Assembly (NCBI RefSeq): GCF_037975245.1 | Contig: NC_092567.1 | Span: 7,440,714 to 7,504,713, forward strand | Source of the DNA: Apostichopus japonicus | Taxonomy: Eukaryota; Echinodermata; Holothuroidea; Aspidochirotida; Stichopodidae | DNA: 64,000 bases | Direction of reading: 5' to 3' | Shown here: positions 1 to 12,748 of the stretch, piece by piece | Numbering within the stretch: the first letter of the stretch is position 1 | Layout: each line of letters begins with the position of its first letter | Position numbers and translations under genes: made by a program | Notes under the pieces: generated by a model | What the model was told of the DNA's origin: nothing | The model's database searches: none | The model's input: only the letters and a program-made list of their open reading frames with translations

Positions 1-3000
1 CAGTTACACAAATAAGGTATATACCAAGTCACATTTCCTAGATTCCTTCATACATTACTGACACAAGTTTCTTCAGCTTACTATACAAACAAAATATGCG
101 GTCAGAACCTCCCTTGAAAAAAAGTAAGTTAGTCTCCTTAACCGAACGCGTTATCTTTCCTCCTTTAACGTGACTTTTCCCCTTTTCTCAACATTTATTC
201 CACCTACTACAGTATGTCATCTATTCTTTCCAAATTTTAGTTTTCTCCCCTGATGCTGATGGGGGATTTCATGCTTATATTGAGTACCAGACAGATATAA
301 CATACTGAAAGCCCATGCCTGTTTTTAAGTGACATCCATTAAAGGAACATGTTAGTGATAAATGGGATCCAGTCCTTCCGGTCATATCATTTTTGGTTCC
401 TTGCGTTTTGCCAAGCAAGGAGCCTATGCATTCGACTCGGCGTGTGTGTGTGTGTGTATGTGACGCTTGACTTGTGTACATGATATCTCAATAAGGAAAT
501 GATGTACAGATCATGACCAAACTTGGTGGGTGGATAGCCCATAGTGAGAGAAAGAACCAAATGTCCATCGATGTTGGAAGTTACGCTATTGTAATCCAAT
601 AGTCGACCTGCATTTGGGCGACCTTTGACCTCAGGTTGACCTCCATTGACCTGTATTAGTTTCTTTTAAGTTGACTATTTGAATTTTTGTGGCCATATTC
701 CGATCTAAATTGTACATAAATGACTCCTCTGCAACCTTTGTGTGCAAAGTTATTAGAGATCAAGGTTTCATTTGGTTTCGTTAAAATTCTTAATAAGAAC
801 ATTTACAGTAGGATGATTCTGTGAGTTCTGTAAAAAAAAGCCAACTCTTGCTCCTATCAGTCACCTGGTCCTCAACAGGTTCTCAAAAGGACCAACAGTT
901 GATTTGTGATATATTTTGGCAATAATATTGTGTGTGTACAGTACATCGGACCACGTAACAATGTTAGAACAGTGCTGCTTCCTTGTAAATATTCCTTACA
1001 AGCAAGGAACCATATATTCCCCGTAGTGCCCTTGGGCTCCTGTTTGTCTTTCAATCGCCCTAAGCCTTGTCCTGTGATGAATGTTAGTTTCTGCGATAGA
1101 GTGGTTGAAATGTTGGCCCGTCCTGCCAGAAAATTTAAGTCTAACACTGACTTATGTCGAGAAGTGACGTCAGTGCGGCACATTAGAATCGATCAGATTT
1201 CACTCTTAGCTTGGCCATGAGACAGTACACAGGAATGTGAACAGACTGTGCGTATAGATGTGCACACAAAAGATCTCAGTCTAAGCTTGGCCTTGATACA
1301 GTACACTGGAATGTGTACAGACTTTGCGTATGGCTGTGATTCCAAAACTTTGTTATTTCAGAACAACATAATTATGAAGAAAACCTAGTTAGGGAATTCT
1401 AGAATGTTTTACATCTTCAAACGATTGCTAACTTTTAACTTCACTGGGAATTTTTCATCTCAATTGCTATTCTACTCTCAGAAATGTTACCTTTCCTCGC
1501 TACAATGTACAGTAGCTTTCCAATGATAGTGTCTCTGCAGCTCCTGAAACGATGTGTCGCGATGACGTTACAGTCGCCCATCGGTCTCCACTGTTCAAAA
1601 TATATTAGTTGAAGTTGGCATGACGTTAACATTTCCTTTCTCCTGTATCATAAGATAGAAAATCCCCGAACTACAGTTGGACTGTCACTATGAAAAAAAA
1701 AAAAATACTGTATGGAGTTTTTTTACATACCCAATAGGCTGCCAAAAAATTCCTTAAAGGAAAACATACGTTGTACAGTATGCGTACATTTGGTATTGGG
1801 AATGTTTCTGTACTAAATTCGTTTTTTCTATGATCACCGTCATGATGATTTTAGGCAAGTGTACTGAACATGGAATTGCACAAGGTCTTCTTTAAACGGC
1901 ACACAATGAAAGAAACTGTCTATATTGTTGAAGTTTTTTTTTTTACACAAGGCTATTTACGGGAATTTTCTGAACAAATTGACAGCTGGACAAACCTGCA
2001 GATGAACTCATAACTACACAATCAAGGACTATCTAGATGAAGACATGAAGGGCAACTCGTAAGTCAGTTTCAGACCATTTACTTTTCTCTTTAGGTTCCA
2101 CAAAATGGCAGTTTAACATAAGATTAACCATTTTTGTATTCTTTAACTCTCTTGTAAGAGATATCCCGGTGGATAGATATTACTGCTTTATATATTAAAT
2201 TATCTCCGCTTACAAGTATAAAAAGCCTGTGTATATTGTCCATGCTTGTAACACCCAGCATAGAGTTTGGCATCATAGGGGTATTGGGCTGAAATTGTCT
2301 TGATATCTACTTTTCATGTAAAATCATTGCACCTTCTAGGAATAAAATATTCTTTCCCAGCACATGTTTGGTTTCGATGATAATCGCAACCTTTGTAGTC
2401 ATGCCGGCAGATGAGTGTGTGTGAAACCTTACTTGGAAACAGGATATCTCTAGAATAGAAGTTTGGACCAATATCATATTTGGTGTGTAGGAGTACCAAA
2501 TTGAGTAGAAAAAGCCTACTGCCTTTAGAGGTCAAATGTCATTAGGGGTCAAACTGTGAAACCTTGTAATGACGATATCTCCAGAAGGGAAGCTTGGACC
2601 AATCTCATATTTAGTATGTACAGTAGTTGTGTCACATTGAGTTCAAGATACCAATGGATTTTTGTGGAGGTCAAAGGTTGGGGTCACCATGGGCCAAATT
2701 GTGAACATCGTTAACACGATATTTTAAGAAGGGAAGCTTGGACCAACCTCTTATAAAGTATGTAGTTAGTTCAACAATCCTTTTGTTTTTTGCGGAGGTC
2801 AAATGTCACCAGTGGTCAAATTGTGGAAACCTTGTCTTATAATCTATTGTATCTCCCACAGTGCAGCCTATGATATTACATGTGTGTTACGCCTCATTAA
2901 TAGCAGAGGCTGTTGGCAATTGGAAATTAGCTAAAGGGCATCCGTAGATATGAATCAGAAGTTTCGACCAAATCTCCATTGACTTAAGTGTGTCGGTAAC

Positions 3001-3990
3001 TTACTGTACGTTGCTGCATACATGCCTGTGCACAAAGGTGTGCAATGAAACGTTGTACTGTTTGTACATGCTTAATGTGTTGGAATGGCCGATATCAATT
3101 TGAATAATCTATATGTTACCTTTGCTACTGTACCATTGTTAACTTTTCCGGCGTATTTTTGCAATTGTCAAGATTCAGTGCCAAATAAAAACTTTAGGTT
3201 TGGATATAGTAACGTTGGGGAAATGACCAGGCGCTGTATACGAAAATTAACTATAGCCTGTTTTGATGTTTTAGAGGCAAATCAGACGCAAAATCTTGGG
3301 GACCGGGGATGGGGCTTAACATTTGACTAACGCATATTTAATGTATGGCTTGTAGGTGTACCACATAGAGTGGAAGAAGCCAGTTGTCATTGGTAGCAAT
3401 CAATCTCTATGTTGAATACAAGAAAAGTTTTCATCTCGGTCTTCAGGTGCCAATGTGAACATTGTGTTGTTATATGATCTCAATGCTTTTTGCTTATATT
3501 GAGGTATGCTGTCCATCATGGTTATACCCTACAGCCTAGTGTGTCACATTCATATAAGATTATTGATGTAGCATCATTGAAACCACACTGCAGGTTTGCT
3601 GTCTGATTATTAATAAAACATTGAACCATCCATAGATGCAACAACAACACAATGTAGTATACATTTTGAAAGTTAACTGAATGATGTAATTATTTAGATT
3701 CCCTATTTTTCTCATATTTTTAAGAAAGAAAAACTGATTTACAGAAATGATGGGCAGGAGCTGTTCTGACACGACCCCTTCACGCTTCGTAGACTGTCTG
3801 AAGTAAATCACGTGACAATGGAGCTGACTCCTGATCTTCAAGGTAGATGCCTTAATCTTTGACTTTGTCATTTGTGCATCTTTACTTCCTTATGGTAAAA
3901 CATGTAACCTCCTCCCGCTCTGTCGTCTTAATAGCAAATAGAACAGTAACAAAACTGTATTATCAGTAACGAATAAACAATTAAGATTGA
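1..3990. other. Region without a supported gene; degenerate repeats
   Basis: No coding exon with convincing composition or domain is visible here. The ORFs present are short and uncharacterised. Recognisable content is a two-copy repeat at about 1205-1340 (a 'TAGCTTGGCC' block with 'CAGTACAC' and 'CAGACT', about 78 bp apart), a CA/GT-rich stretch near 442-460, AGGTCA half-site clusters near 615-652, and a dispersed repeat with AGGTCAAA and GGAAGCTTGGACCAA blocks at about 2430-2850 that recurs elsewhere in the window. The 5' exon needed by the NLR exon at 4080 could lie here, but I could not identify it. Confidence 0.6.
2430..2850. repeat. Dispersed tandem-like repeat (AGGTCAAA / GAAGCTTGGACCAA family)
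   Basis: Roughly 120-bp degenerate units carry the blocks 'GGTCAAA', 'GTGAAACCTTGTAA', 'GGGAAGCTTGGACCAA' and 'CTCATATTTAGTATGTA'. At least three imperfect units are seen, with weaker remains near 3330-3400. Related sequence occurs at 9943-10100 (inside an intron of the THAP gene) and at 57719-58080 (inside the TIR element), so this is a dispersed genomic family rather than a local duplication. No coding potential is apparent. Confidence 0.65.
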
Positions 3991-4079
3991 CGTGTTCTCC
4001 TGTGTGTCACCAATTTATTGTTCGTCAAATTTAGTCATACATGGAACATTTACACATATTGTTTCTGTTTTTTGTTTAG

Positions 4080-5575
4080 AGAAGAAACAATTTCTGATAG
4101 AAGGTCTCAAGAGGACATATAAAGGCCAATATGATGCGATTCAACCCCTACCATATATAAAAGATAGACTTTTTTGTGTGGACAAGGTCTTTGTAGAAGG
4201 GGGCGTTGAAGTTTGTCTGGCACCAGAGCTAACGCCAGGCACCAGAGGATCATGGGAGCGTTTGGAATCTTACAAAAGTATTTATACTGACTTTCGGTTT
4301 AATTCCAAGAGACGCATTATACAAGGAGAGCCCGGGTATGGTAAGTCAACGTTAACCCTTCAGCTGGCCTACGATTGGTGTAATGGCGTATCGGATTCCC
4401 CGATGAACAATGTGGAAATACTAATTCTTCTTCGGTTAAGACAACTTGGAAGTGTAAAGTCTCTCTACAGGGCGATTAAGTCATTTCTTCTCTTCCATGA
4501 ACCCCGTGTTAGCAAACATGATATTGAAAAGATCATTCACAGTTGCTCGTCCGTCCACATTATTTTGGATGGATATGACGAGTATCCTGGCAGGGACAGC
4601 AATGATAATGACGATGTACACAGGATTATCAAGATGGAACTGTTTGCAGACTTTGATGTCAGCTTAACGACAAGATATCTTCCAGAATGTCTTAGAAAAG
4701 AAACTAAGGGGGCCAAACTAACAGGCTTCGATGACAAAGCTAGGAATGAGTATATTCGTAAGGCTGTAGTTAGTAACAACGATGAGGCAGTGGAAGAAAT
4801 AAAACAACGGCTCAATGAAAACTCCATCCTTGCTGATCTTTGCCAGGTGCCTCTCATATTCGTGATGTTTGCCCACATGGCTCATGATCAGAGAGACCTC
4901 ATGAAGTTCAAGTCTGTCACACAGTTCTTCAAACAAATGATTAGATGTTTTTACGACCATCTGAAACAGAAATATGGCGACAATAGAAGCAACAAGTTAT
5001 ATCTTCATGAAATGGAACATCATGAGCTAGACAAAATAGCTTTCGAAGGATTAAACAAGAAAAACCAACAATTGTCATGGATTAAGACTGGATTTCGTCA
5101 AAGAGTCGGGCCAGAATTATATGACCAGTATATTTCAATTGGCATTTTGGTGGAGGAAGATGTAGTGAGCGATGATTCTATTGGAAACAATGTGTTGTTT
5201 ACAACGATGGTCCGTTTTTATCATAAACTATTCTGTGAATGGTATGCAGCCTACCACCTTGTCACTCTTGTAAAGAACGCACACGATCTCTCCGATATGC
5301 TGAGGTTCTTAGATCAATTTGATCTTCAGTACCTGTTTAGATTCGCCTGTGGTCTGGACCCCAATGCTGGAAAGAAACTCATCAACCATTTGAAGAGATT
5401 ACCAGGGGGGGATAAGTTTGCCATCCTCTGTATCCTGGAACAAACTGGTGATGTCAACGACATTATGGATTCGGTGAAAGATCTCTGCTCGCATCATGTA
5501 CAGATACAGAAAATCGACAGCGCTCTTCTTCAAAGATCGACGACACAGTTTCTGGAGATTGCATCTAAACATAAT
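4080..5575 (+). CDS. NACHT-domain exon of an NLR-type receptor (partial gene)
   Basis: One large exon, open from 3992 to 5626. A pyrimidine-rich acceptor (TTTGTTTAG) ends at 4079 and a GTAAG donor starts at 5576; the exon enters with two bases of a codon and leaves in phase 0. The protein shows a P-loop 'GEPGYGKST' (about 4325-4351), a Walker B 'VHIILDGYDEYPG' (about 4553) and a downstream 'FYHKLFCEWYAA' block typical of the winged-helix/superhelical part of NACHT NTPases. NLRs are cytoplasmic, ATP-dependent danger sensors; here that role is inferred from the family. No N-terminal death-fold exon or C-terminal LRR exon was found. Only about 700 bp separate this exon from the next gene, so the locus is either truncated or its LRR exons are missing. 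The match to NACHT is strong; the full gene model is open. Confidence 0.88.
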
Positions 5576-6183
5576 GTAAGTTATCTAATAAATAAACAGC
5601 CTTTTACATTTTTTTCCTACACCTAATTTAGGAACTGTTTACTATTTTATGATGGTTTTGTTTTCTTTATTCTCAAGTCTATTCACAGTCATTGAAAACT
5701 ATTATTTAAGCCACTTTAAATCATAAGAATGTAGGTTTAAAGAAGACGGATGGTTTTCCTAGCTAATGAATATACAGTGGTGTATTGAGGATAATTGCAA
5801 ATGATGTCATAGTATATTTAAACCAATCAGAATAATCTCTGCATGTGCCAAATTGCGCTAAAACTCTTATCATACTGATGATGTATTCATAATATTGAAC
5901 GTATACTTCAACATAAACACATGGAGTGTTAATTTTTGGAATTTCAGATTCTTCCGTTACGAATAAATAGCTACAGTAGTCTTCCAATACTTTAAAGACC
6001 AACTATGGAGACTTTTCGATGAACATAAAATCCCACCATTTTTCATGTATGTAATCCTTAACTGACTCCAATTACATTGCTGTAATTAACTTTACCAATT
6101 TCGGACGTTAAATAAGTGAAAAATGGGACGAAAAGTCAGCTTCTATTTCAGACATTCCTGAAACATTCCTAAGACATCAGGTG

Positions 6184-6210
6184 ACCATGTGACGTCAACG
6201 TTTGTATACC
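6184..6210 (+). promoter_or_regulatory. CRE palindrome in a 27-bp motif repeated in inverted orientation at 16534-16560
   Basis: The full 8-bp cAMP-response palindrome TGACGTCA lies at 6190-6197, about 100 bp upstream of the THAP-gene ATG. It sits in a 27-bp stretch (core 'GTGACGTCAACGTTTG') whose reverse complement recurs at 16534-16560 with two mismatches. CREB/ATF binding is a known property of the 8-mer; promoter use here is inference. The longer shared context suggests a dispersed repeat or a terminal repeat. Confidence 0.4.
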
Positions 6211-6294
6211 TCACTGACAACTATACTTTTAGTGTGTAAAGTCGTATACTTGAGCTGCCAAAAAAATCAAGGATATTACTCCTTTTCCCTCAAA

Positions 6295-9200
6295 ATGCCA
6301 CAATTCTGTGTTGTTGGAGGTTGCAGTTATACCTCAGCCAACAAAAACATCAGCTTTTTTAGGTTTCCGAGTGGAAGAACAGACGTAAAACGCCGTAGAC
6401 TTTGGATCAATTTTGTGAGATCAACGCGTAAAGATTTTTCAGCACCCGGAGTATCTCATGCCGAACACGTTAAAGTATGCTCAGTGCATTTCAAGGAAAG
6501 CGATTGGGATCCTCAATATTTGCTACGCAAGAAGTTGGCCAAGGCTGGCGTAATATTAAAACCAAAATTGAAAGTAGGAGCAGTCCCATCTTTGAAGCCG
6601 CAAAGAGAGTCACCCTATAAGAAGAGACGTCTCCTGTCCATCAGACGACAACGTTCCAAGGTATGTATAAATCTCAGCTTTCTAACCTAGGCTAGCTTAG
6701 GGTCTACATTGATTATGCTAAAGCGATGTGTAATAGCCTACATGCAGTTGCATGATGCAACAAATTTTCTACGAAAGCGCTAGCGGAGACTGAAACGTAC
6801 CCTGTAAGTTAGGGTACACGTAAATCGAGAAACCTGTCAAAAATGTTGATTATTAACCCAGCAATCCTGGGCATTGTACCTATGTTGTGCTAAAACTAAA
6901 AGCTTCAATAACGTTGTAGCCTATTCGTACAACTTTCTATTCAAATTTGGTCCTGATGAGGCGTGTTGAAGAAACATTAGGCCTAATATGGCGTAGCCTA
7001 AACCTAGCTAACACTAATACTAATAGCTAGTATAACGTGAAGGCGCTCATACAGTGATGTAGGATAAACCAACTGTGGTATCATGGCTATAGCCTACTGC
7101 AAGCTAAGCCTTACAACAGTGTTCCTCAACCATACTTAGGCCTAGGTATATATGTGGTTTCTCTCGTGGAGTGCAGTTCTTGCTGTAAGGTGCTTCAGCA
7201 AGGTAAATGTGAGGGCTGTATTTTCAATCTTTGTGGTGGTGAACTTTTATTCGAAGCTTTAGTGCGAACAATTTTTTTTTAATAAGAAAAACATAGCCTA
7301 GACTACATTACCACGAGAAGACCCTACTGGGGTTTCCGACATGATCATCTGCTTGAGTTTTCACTCCGTTTGAAAAATATGCTGGCGAGAACCTTGGGTA
7401 TTCATCTTATTTTTCTTGAAAACCCAGTTTCTACACATGAATTAAATATTGCATATTGCTACCTGTATGGGCTTTAGCTCTTCATCCTGTCACATTCCCT
7501 TTGAATGACTCACTTTTTTTGGTGCAACCAATATGGTTATGGGGATCAATCTACTTCCTTTCTTTTGTCTCTTCAGGAGGTATCAAGATTAATTCAAAAA
7601 TCTTTTCCAAAGGATGTTGGAAAAGGACTAGCTACTCTGCAAAATGCTGCAGATACCTTGCAAGGTTTTGCTGACCAAGTTAGGAGTGAAATGCCCCAAG
7701 TGAATGCTATAAGCGTGGCCCCATCAGGTTACACAACTGTGCAGTCTGAAAATGACGGGAGGACCCACAGAGGCACACAAGTCACATTCAAGGCGGTGCG
7801 AAAGCGTCAGTGCTCGAAAGCAGTTACCGTATGCAGTAAAAATTGGGGTATTACCAAAGGTAAGAATGTCTTGTAGGTTCTGAAGGCAGGTTATATACTA
7901 TACTATCATAGAATGTGCTTTTTCATGTGTATTTCTGGTATAACATACATATGTCATAACTGCATAGTCATTAAAGAATGTTTGAGTGTGTGTGTGGGGG
8001 TGGGGTGGGTAACATATTTCATGTTTTCTATTCAGGCCTAGAAAATAGCCTAAGCATTGGGCAAAATTTTTTATAACAGTGATTTGTTTCATACAAGTTG
8101 TCCAACATAACAGAGGGGGGTTCCAAATAACAGGTAAAGCAAAATATGTAACAGATCATCAGTAGGTAGTATTAATACTTGTGGTTGACATATAACAAGC
8201 TTTGAAAATTAGAAAGATTTTTGCTCTGGCTCTGTGTGGACCTATTCATTGCCACTTTTTGCAATTTCTCTCGGGATATCAATTATTGAAACTTTGTTTT
8301 GTGGGACTTTATCATAGACAAGAAGATTTGATCCCAGAAATGGCCTCAGGAGGATAAAAAGGTGGTTAGAATAGCTCTCATAGTAAGCACCAGCTCCAAC
8401 ACTTTTAGGAATTATCTGCTCTCTAGCTTGTGCATACTGTAACGATATGGTAACAAATAAATATTCTTTATCATCACAACATTTTACCATGCAAGTAGAA
8501 CATTAGAAAATGCCAAGCTAGTGGTGCATACATGTATTTACATTGTGTGACTACCTTAGTTAACTTCACTGTTAACTTCATACAGGAATGCAGACACCTA
8601 AATGGCACCCTGTGGAGACAAAGGAAGTGGCAACACAGTGGGAAGATCTTCATGAAGAGCCTCGAGTAAGATATGACCCTCCTTTTCCTGATGTCATTGA
8701 TAGCTCTTCCAGTACAGATTTTTGCAAAAAGCCAAACAGCAAAATAATAGTGGATCCGGAATACACACCGGACAGTGATTCATTGGCCCTCAAAGACCCA
8801 CATCTACAGTACTTGGAATCTAATGTGTAAGTATTATATCATATTTCCTTTCATTGTACAATCATAGTTGAAGTCAATTGCTTATGCTCATTATTTTGTA
8901 CTAGGTTTTAGAGAGTATCCCTACTTCTCAATTGAGCAATGACAGTCCCCATTCCTAAAAAAGTTCTGTAAAAGGTTTCTTCTATAGCTTTTTACTGTAT
9001 CTGTAAGATAGTGCACTGAAAATTCATCTAGTTTTTGTTCAATCCAATCTTATACACTTGTAAAATATGCAGATTGACAACCCAACTGTTGCCCATGGGC
9101 AATGTGTGTGTTGAGTGAGAATCTGAGAATTAATTTCAAACATGATGTATTGAATGAAAGCAATTTTGAAGACCTGTGAAATGATACAAATTTTGCAAAC

Positions 9201-12200
9201 ATGTACTATAACCCTTGTCATGAAGAAACTTCCATACAGTAAAATCATTCATGAAAAACTCTGATGTATTAACAAATGCGTTTTTATTCATTTTAAAATT
9301 GCATGTTTTTTTTCCTTTATTTTCTCAGAGAGAGCATCGATGAGCCAACACCTCCTCACATTGAGGCAAAATACATGGTATTTGAAAGCTGCCTTTTGGA
9401 TTTGTTTAGGGTATGTCCTGTTTGCCATGGAAAATCTTCTCCACAGATCAGTCACATAAAGGGAACCATGGTGGTCATCAAGCAGCTTTGCCAGGAGCCA
9501 GCACCCTGTGGCCTGGTAAGGAAGTGGTTTAGCCAACCATTCATTGGTAACCTTCCTGCCGGCAATATCCTCCTTTCCAGTGCAATTCTCTTCAATGGGG
9601 CATCTCCAAAGAAGGTTCTGAAGGTCCTTTCAGCCATGAATATGGAAAGTATTGCATATTCATCTTTCATGGAACACCAAAGGCTGTATCTCCAACCAAC
9701 TGTCGTAAACATTTGGAGTAAAATGCAGCAATCACTGATAGACCAGCTCAAAGATACCAACCAGCAGTTGGTCATTGGAGGCGATGCCAGGAACGATAGT
9801 CCGGGGCACACAGCCAAGTATGGCTCCTACTCATTCCTCGAGCAGAACATTAATAAAGTCATTCATGTTGAGTTGGTTCAGGTAAGAGATTCAAAATGAT
9901 TTTGTATTGCCCTTTTTTTTCCTTTTGCTTTTTTGTGGTGGAGTTCAAAGGTCATGTGATGTCAACAGGTGTCAAATGGTTAAACATTGGTAACATGATA
10001 TCACAAAACAAGGAAGCTTGGAACAATCACATGTTTAGTATGCTGATTCAACACAGGAAGCCTATCAGTGGACCTGTTAGGTTAGCAGCTGTCATTTAGA
10101 CTATACTATCTTCACATCTCAATGCTTTTTTGCTGTATTACTGAGATCAAGTATGTTGTACAACCCTATGGTACAGTTGTCAAACTCAAAAAAATAAGGA
10201 ATATTACATCATCTAAACCAAAATACATGCATTCAAGTTGTTGTGAGTTGACCAATGACTACCTTTGAAGAAAGGGGGGGGGGGTATTCAATGCTTCATT
10301 ATTATAATTTTTTTTTTGGGGGGGGGGGCATATTTTGGGGCCACTGGCTTCAAACTTTCCAACTAATTTGAAAATACAATGTGCAAAGTGCTGTTCTAAG
10401 TTAATAGTTACGTTTCTCATCATCAAATGATTTCTGTTTTTCGTTATCAAATTAGGTCCAGTTGTATTCTTCTTTATAAAAATACCTAAACATCTCCAAT
10501 GTTTTCTTTTTTGGGGGGGGGGGGGGCTGGTGGGGTGGTTAAACTGGCTATGAAAATATATCACATCTTCCTTTCTTGTTTTCTTAGAAAAATGAAGTTG
10601 GCAACAGCTATCAAATGGAGCTGGAAGGTTTGAAGAGGGGAACGTCATGGATATCTCGTGTGGGCCTCAACCTTGGAACCATAATTACAGACCGGCACAG
10701 TCAAGTAACTAAATGGATTAGAGAAGAGTTGAGCGAGAAATCTGGAGTGGTGCATTACTTTGATGTTTGGCATATATCTAAAGGTACCTTCAGCACTCAA
10801 TTAGCATAGCAAAGTGTCGTTTATTTTATTATTCTGTCTGATATCTGCTGACATGATAAATATATTCTATGAAGTAATATCACACTTCAGACATCCATTT
10901 TATGCCATTCAATGTTCCCTTGGCCATCTATTTCTAACTTTCAGCTGATTTGTTTTGAATTCCTGTAATGGCGTATGTAAGATAACCATGATAACCACAT
11001 CTTTTCCTGCATAATTTGTAGGAATAAAGAAGAAACTAAGGGCTGCTGGTGCAAAGAGCAACTGTGAGTTGATAAATCACTGGACAAGGAGTATAATCAA
11101 CCACGTGTATTGGTCTGCCTCATCAACCCCTGATGGAAACGGTGATGTCATGGCTGCCAAGTTCGCATCCATCTTGAACCACATCATGAACATTCACATC
11201 CACAACAACGACCATTTTCCAGCCTGTGAGCATCCTCCTCTAGCTGATGCAGAGCGACAGAAGCTTGGGTTCCAATTGGTAAGCGACCTGTTTCACCTCA
11301 CTATGTAATTTAGCCATTTATTGACAGTCTTATTAAAGCTGGAATAAACTTTCATTGCAAGTTAACATTTAGATACCGAGGAAGTATTTTTAAAAGTTTT
11401 GTAGAGTATGGAAGTATGCATTTCATAATCAGTCAGTTAATTTTCTACATATTGGTTGTTCTCTTCCATCAATGAAATCAACTCAACATTGTAATAAGTA
11501 CCATTAATGAGATCATTTTCGAAAGACTTTGGTGAGTTCATTATACGTTGAAAGTACCTGCTTAGACACATAAAGTGAATTTCGTTTGTTGCTGTTTATC
11601 TCAGATTCAAAAGCTGCAGAGGAGCTACTAAGGATTCTGGATTCCCCTTACCTAACTCGAACCATGAAAATGATGTCACCATTTCATCAAACCTCCAACG
11701 TTGAAACATACCATTCGATCATCAACCACTTTGCCCCAAAGCTGCTAGCATATAGCTACCAAAGCATGCTTGTCCGGTGAGGAATTTGACATATTTTTAT
11801 TCCTTAAAAGTAAAGTAGAGTGTAGAGCTAGAATAGGGTCTTACAAACGGAGTACAATTCACAGCACTGGTCCTAAACACCTCCAATAGTACCACTCATG
11901 TACTATTATAATACTACTTTATTTGAATTCTTGTGTGTTCATGAGGCATAAGCTGTAATCTTTTTTCTCCTTCCCATACAGATTGTATCTTACTGCTATG
12001 CACTACAATGAAAATGCTGGACGATCCCAGAGAAAGAAGAAAGATGGGACCCTACAGTGGTCGATCAGCTTTCCAAGGGGGAAGGACGGAGAATATGTGC
12101 TGCACAAGCTCTTGGAGGAGCCTACTTTTGGTATGAACTATGACATGTTTGCTATAACTTTTAACTGAAATCAGTACTGAGCTCTATAAAATGGTACTGC

Positions 12201-12636
12201 CATGTTATGGTGAAGGAGGGGAGGGTGGTTGGCTGGGGTTGGAGAGGGGAAAGTTTTATCCTCTTTTTCAGCTCATGTGGAATAAAAGTATTACCAAAGC
12301 AGGCAGATTTGCCTTTGATCATCATATACCATAGAAGGGGTGGTTTCTTTTCTTTGTTATTCAAAAATGAAGGAAATTTTTACGAGGACTCGTGAAAGTG
12401 ACCAGATGACAAGTAAAATATGTAAGGTATTGCAAACTTTATTTCACTTTATTTCAGAATATGTCCATGAGCTAATGGAAGAGGCAGTTCAGTTGGTGCA
12501 GAGAGGTGGAAAAACTCTAAGGCAGACTATACCAATCCTGAGCAATGTTCCACCTCCACTTGCTGCTTCCTTAGAACACCCCGAGTTGCAAGTTGCTGTT
12601 GGAAGGGAAACTTCCAGATTTGCCCATATTAAGTAA
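6295..12636 (+). CDS. THAP zinc-finger / DDE transposase-like protein, nine exons
   Basis: Exons by splice motif and phase: 6295-6660, 7577-7859, 8586-8826, 9329-9881, 10588-10783, 11022-11278 (or -11225), 11605-11776, 11982-12130, 12458-12636 (TAA). Seven of eight junctions match in phase; junction 6/7 is in phase only with the earlier donor (GTGAGC at 11226), giving 780 aa. Residues 1-101 form a THAP C2CH finger: C5, C10, C62, H65, W37, and an AVPSL box at 97-101. A CPVC pair (C326, C329) precedes the catalytic core: D449 in 'GGDARND', D516 in 'ITDRH', 'DVWH' at 540-543 (the D(2)H signature of several eukaryotic DDE families), and Glu in 'SNVETYH' (exon 7). The architecture resembles THAP-bearing Kolobok-like transposases. 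Nine introns and an open frame fit a host gene derived from a transposase, although an intron-rich element is possible. An AATAAA lies at 12739. Confidence 0.85.
9943..10100. repeat. Dispersed repeat copy in THAP-gene intron 4
   Basis: The blocks 'TTCAAAGGTCATGTGATGTCA', in shortened form 'AAAGGTCATGTGATG', then 'GGAAGCTTGGAACAATCACA' and 'TTTAGTATG' match the family described at 2430-2850. The same intron also carries three poly-G runs near 10265, 10317 and 10515. Confidence 0.55.
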
Positions 12637-12748
12637 AACAGAGTAAACTAAATGAAAGAGGATGCGAAATCAGTGGTTTCTATTTATAATTACCCCAACT
12701 TTTTTATGTACCAGTCGCACCAGAAGTTTTAACTTGAAAATAAAAATG

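Noticed and set aside
8242-8490. Minus-strand 82-aa ORF in intron 2 of the THAP gene with plausible protein-like composition
   Set aside because: No flanking exons, domain or splice context supports it, and it lies inside an intron on the opposite strand.
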